Shown here one piece after another: positions 62,994 through 64,000 of a DNA stretch of 64,000 bases. Source of the stretch: Rhodospirillales bacterium BBD 1991-14 (GTDB lineage: Bacteria > Pseudomonadota > Alphaproteobacteria > Kiloniellales > Kiloniellaceae); contig LYSY01000004.1 of assembly GCA_001657395.1 (NCBI GenBank), positions 124,001 to 188,000 of the forward strand, in the 5' to 3' direction. A model generated the notes under the pieces. That model had not been told where the DNA came from, made no database searches, and saw only the letters and a list, made by a program, of their open reading frames with translations. Position numbers and translations under genes: made by a program. Each line of letters begins with the position of its first letter. The first letter of the stretch is position 1.

Positions 62994-64000
62994 TTGAGGA
63001 AGCTGGCCCTATCGATCGTTGCTCTTCTTGTCCTGTTGGTTGCAGGGCTCTTGATTCTTCCGAGCTTCTGGGACTGGAACGCGGAGAAGGGCAGGATCGC
63101 CGAAGAGGTTCGCAAGCTGACCGGACGCGATCTTCAGATCGTCGGCGATCTCAGTCTTCAGCTGCTGCCGTCCCCTGCGTTTTCCGCCAACGAAGTGAGC
63201 CTGGCCAATATCGAGGGCGGCAGCGAGGACGCCATGGTGCAGCTTCAGGAGCTGCGCGTTCAGGTGGCGCTCTTTCCGCTCCTGCAACAACAGGTGCTCG
63301 TCGAGACGGTCACCCTGGTAAAGCCCGAGGTGGTGCTGGAGGTTCTGCCCGACGGCCGGCGCAACTGGGACTTCGGCGCGCCCGCCAACGGCGCCGCCGC
63401 GGCGGCGCCGGAGGGAGCCGAGCCATCGGCCGAAGGCCCTGGCGCCGTGCCGGCGCCGACACCCGCTCCGGTGCCACCGGCCTCCCAGTCTGCCGGTAGC
63501 GAGGATACGATCAGGGTCGACAGCTTCGTGATCGAAGACGGCACCTTTGTCTACCGCGATGCTGTCACGGGCCTTGAGGAACGCGTAACCGGTGTCAACG
63601 CCGAACTGGCGGCCGAAAGCCTGGCCGGCCCCTTCGCTGCCGACGGGCGTGCCGTCTTTCAGGGAATCGAAGGCGCGTTCGATCTCAGCCTCGGGCGGTG
63701 GCGCGATGAGGGCGCAACACCGTTCTCCATCGGGCTGAGGCTGCCGAAGGCCGCGGCCTCGGCCACTTTTGCCGGCGCCGTATCGCGCCATCAGGACCTG
63801 CAGACAGTGAGAGGGCGGCTGCAGGGCGAGGGCGAGAATCTGGCGACTCTTCTTTCGGTCCTCGAAATCGGCGGTCTTGAAGCAGCGGCACAGGGTTTCC
63901 TGGGCCAGCCTTTTGCCGTGCAAAGCGAGATCACCGCGGGTCCGGCGGAAGCGGAAGCTGCCGCGCTCAAGTTGGATCTCGGCGAAACGAACCTGGAAGG
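62994..64000 (+). CDS. AsmA-family protein (partial, cut at right edge)
   Basis: 335 residues visible from a TTG at 62994 with GAGG eight bases upstream. An N-terminal membrane anchor (LALSIVALLVLLVAGLLIL), then the AsmA start domain: DWNAEKGRIAEEVRKLTGRDL, LLPSPAFSANEVSLANIEGG, and the VETVTLVKPEVVLEVLPDGRRNWDF strand typical of AsmA. A Pro/Ala linker lies at about 140-165. AsmA-like proteins span the periplasm and are thought to carry lipids to the outer membrane. The rest is outside the window. Confidence 0.85.
   Translation, partial: MRKLALSIVALLVLLVAGLLILPSFWDWNAEKGRIAEEVRKLTGRDLQIVGDLSLQLLPSPAFSANEVSLANIEGGSEDAMVQLQELRVQVALFPLLQQQVLVETVTLVKPEVVLEVLPDGRRNWDFGAPANGAAAAAPEGAEPSAEGPGAVPAPTPAPVPPASQSAGSEDTIRVDSFVIEDGTFVYRDAVTGLEERVTGVNAELAAESLAGPFAADGRAVFQGIEGAFDLSLGRWRDEGATPFSIGLRLPKAAASATFAGAVSRHQDLQTVRGRLQGEGENLATLLSVLEIGGLEAAAQGFLGQPFAVQSEITAGPAEAEAAALKLDLGETNLE

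Overview
This is a high-GC chromosomal window that looks like an alphaproteobacterium of the Rhodospirillales/Kiloniellales kind. That placement is an inference from the gene order, the very long Ala/Pro/Gln-rich FtsZ tail, Lrp and TRAP-transporter gene types and the overall GC. I see no tRNA, rRNA, CRISPR array, insertion sequence or prophage. The one structural RNA is RNase P RNA.

Layout. (a) 1-3589: a truncated LysR gene diverging from a two-gene oxidoreductase pair, with a clean palindromic operator between them, then a lower-GC pair (YdhR-like monooxygenase plus alpha/beta hydrolase). (b) 3590-28888: one long minus-strand block. Read in transcription order it is mraZ-rsmH-ftsL-ftsI-murE-murF-mraY-murD-ftsW-murG-murC-murB-ddl-ftsQ-ftsA-ftsZ, then lpxC, then bamD-recN-ligA. 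Nearly all junctions from mraZ to ftsQ overlap by a few bases, which suggests translational coupling. A strong hairpin terminator follows ftsZ, another follows lpxC, and bamD has its own promoter. The mra promoter lies inside an array of four TGGG boxes spaced exactly 10 bp apart, the expected MraZ autoregulatory site. (c) 29363-29794: rnpB on the minus strand. (d) 30013-41620: accessory and housekeeping genes: a GH16 glycanase flanked by RTX repeats, an AmpD-like amidase, a cysteine hydrolase, an Lrp regulator, a DMT exporter, Uup-type ABC-F, a TerB-DnaJ protein, a probable DUF3750 protein, and an exported DMSO/TMAO-reductase-type molybdoenzyme followed by an exported rubredoxin. (e) 41884-46031: a soluble chemoreceptor, a GST, a DMT exporter diverging from an Lrp regulator, and a small membrane protein. 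(f) 46032-59641: a catabolic region with a fused hydantoinase/oxoprolinase, its winged-helix regulator, a Sel1 protein, a lipoprotein, a GNAT, an MFS carrier, an Asp/Glu-type racemase, a DctPQM TRAP transporter and a D-lactate-dehydrogenase-type flavoprotein. (g) 59711-64000: a P2-type cation ATPase, a 52-residue basic protein and the start of an AsmA-family gene cut by the window edge.

The most interesting observation is a 35-bp element, 29/35 identical and centred on the palindrome TTTATCGATAAA. It occurs upstream of the hydantoinase/regulator operon (45944-45978) and again about 9 kb away, upstream of the TRAP operon (54893-54927). It suggests one regulon for uptake and breakdown of a lactam, hydantoin or amino-acid-like compound, probably controlled by the winged-helix protein at 49685-50254. 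Second in interest is the pairing of a Tat-type molybdoenzyme with an exported rubredoxin that has an unusual Cx4C first metal knuckle, instead of the usual cytochrome partner.
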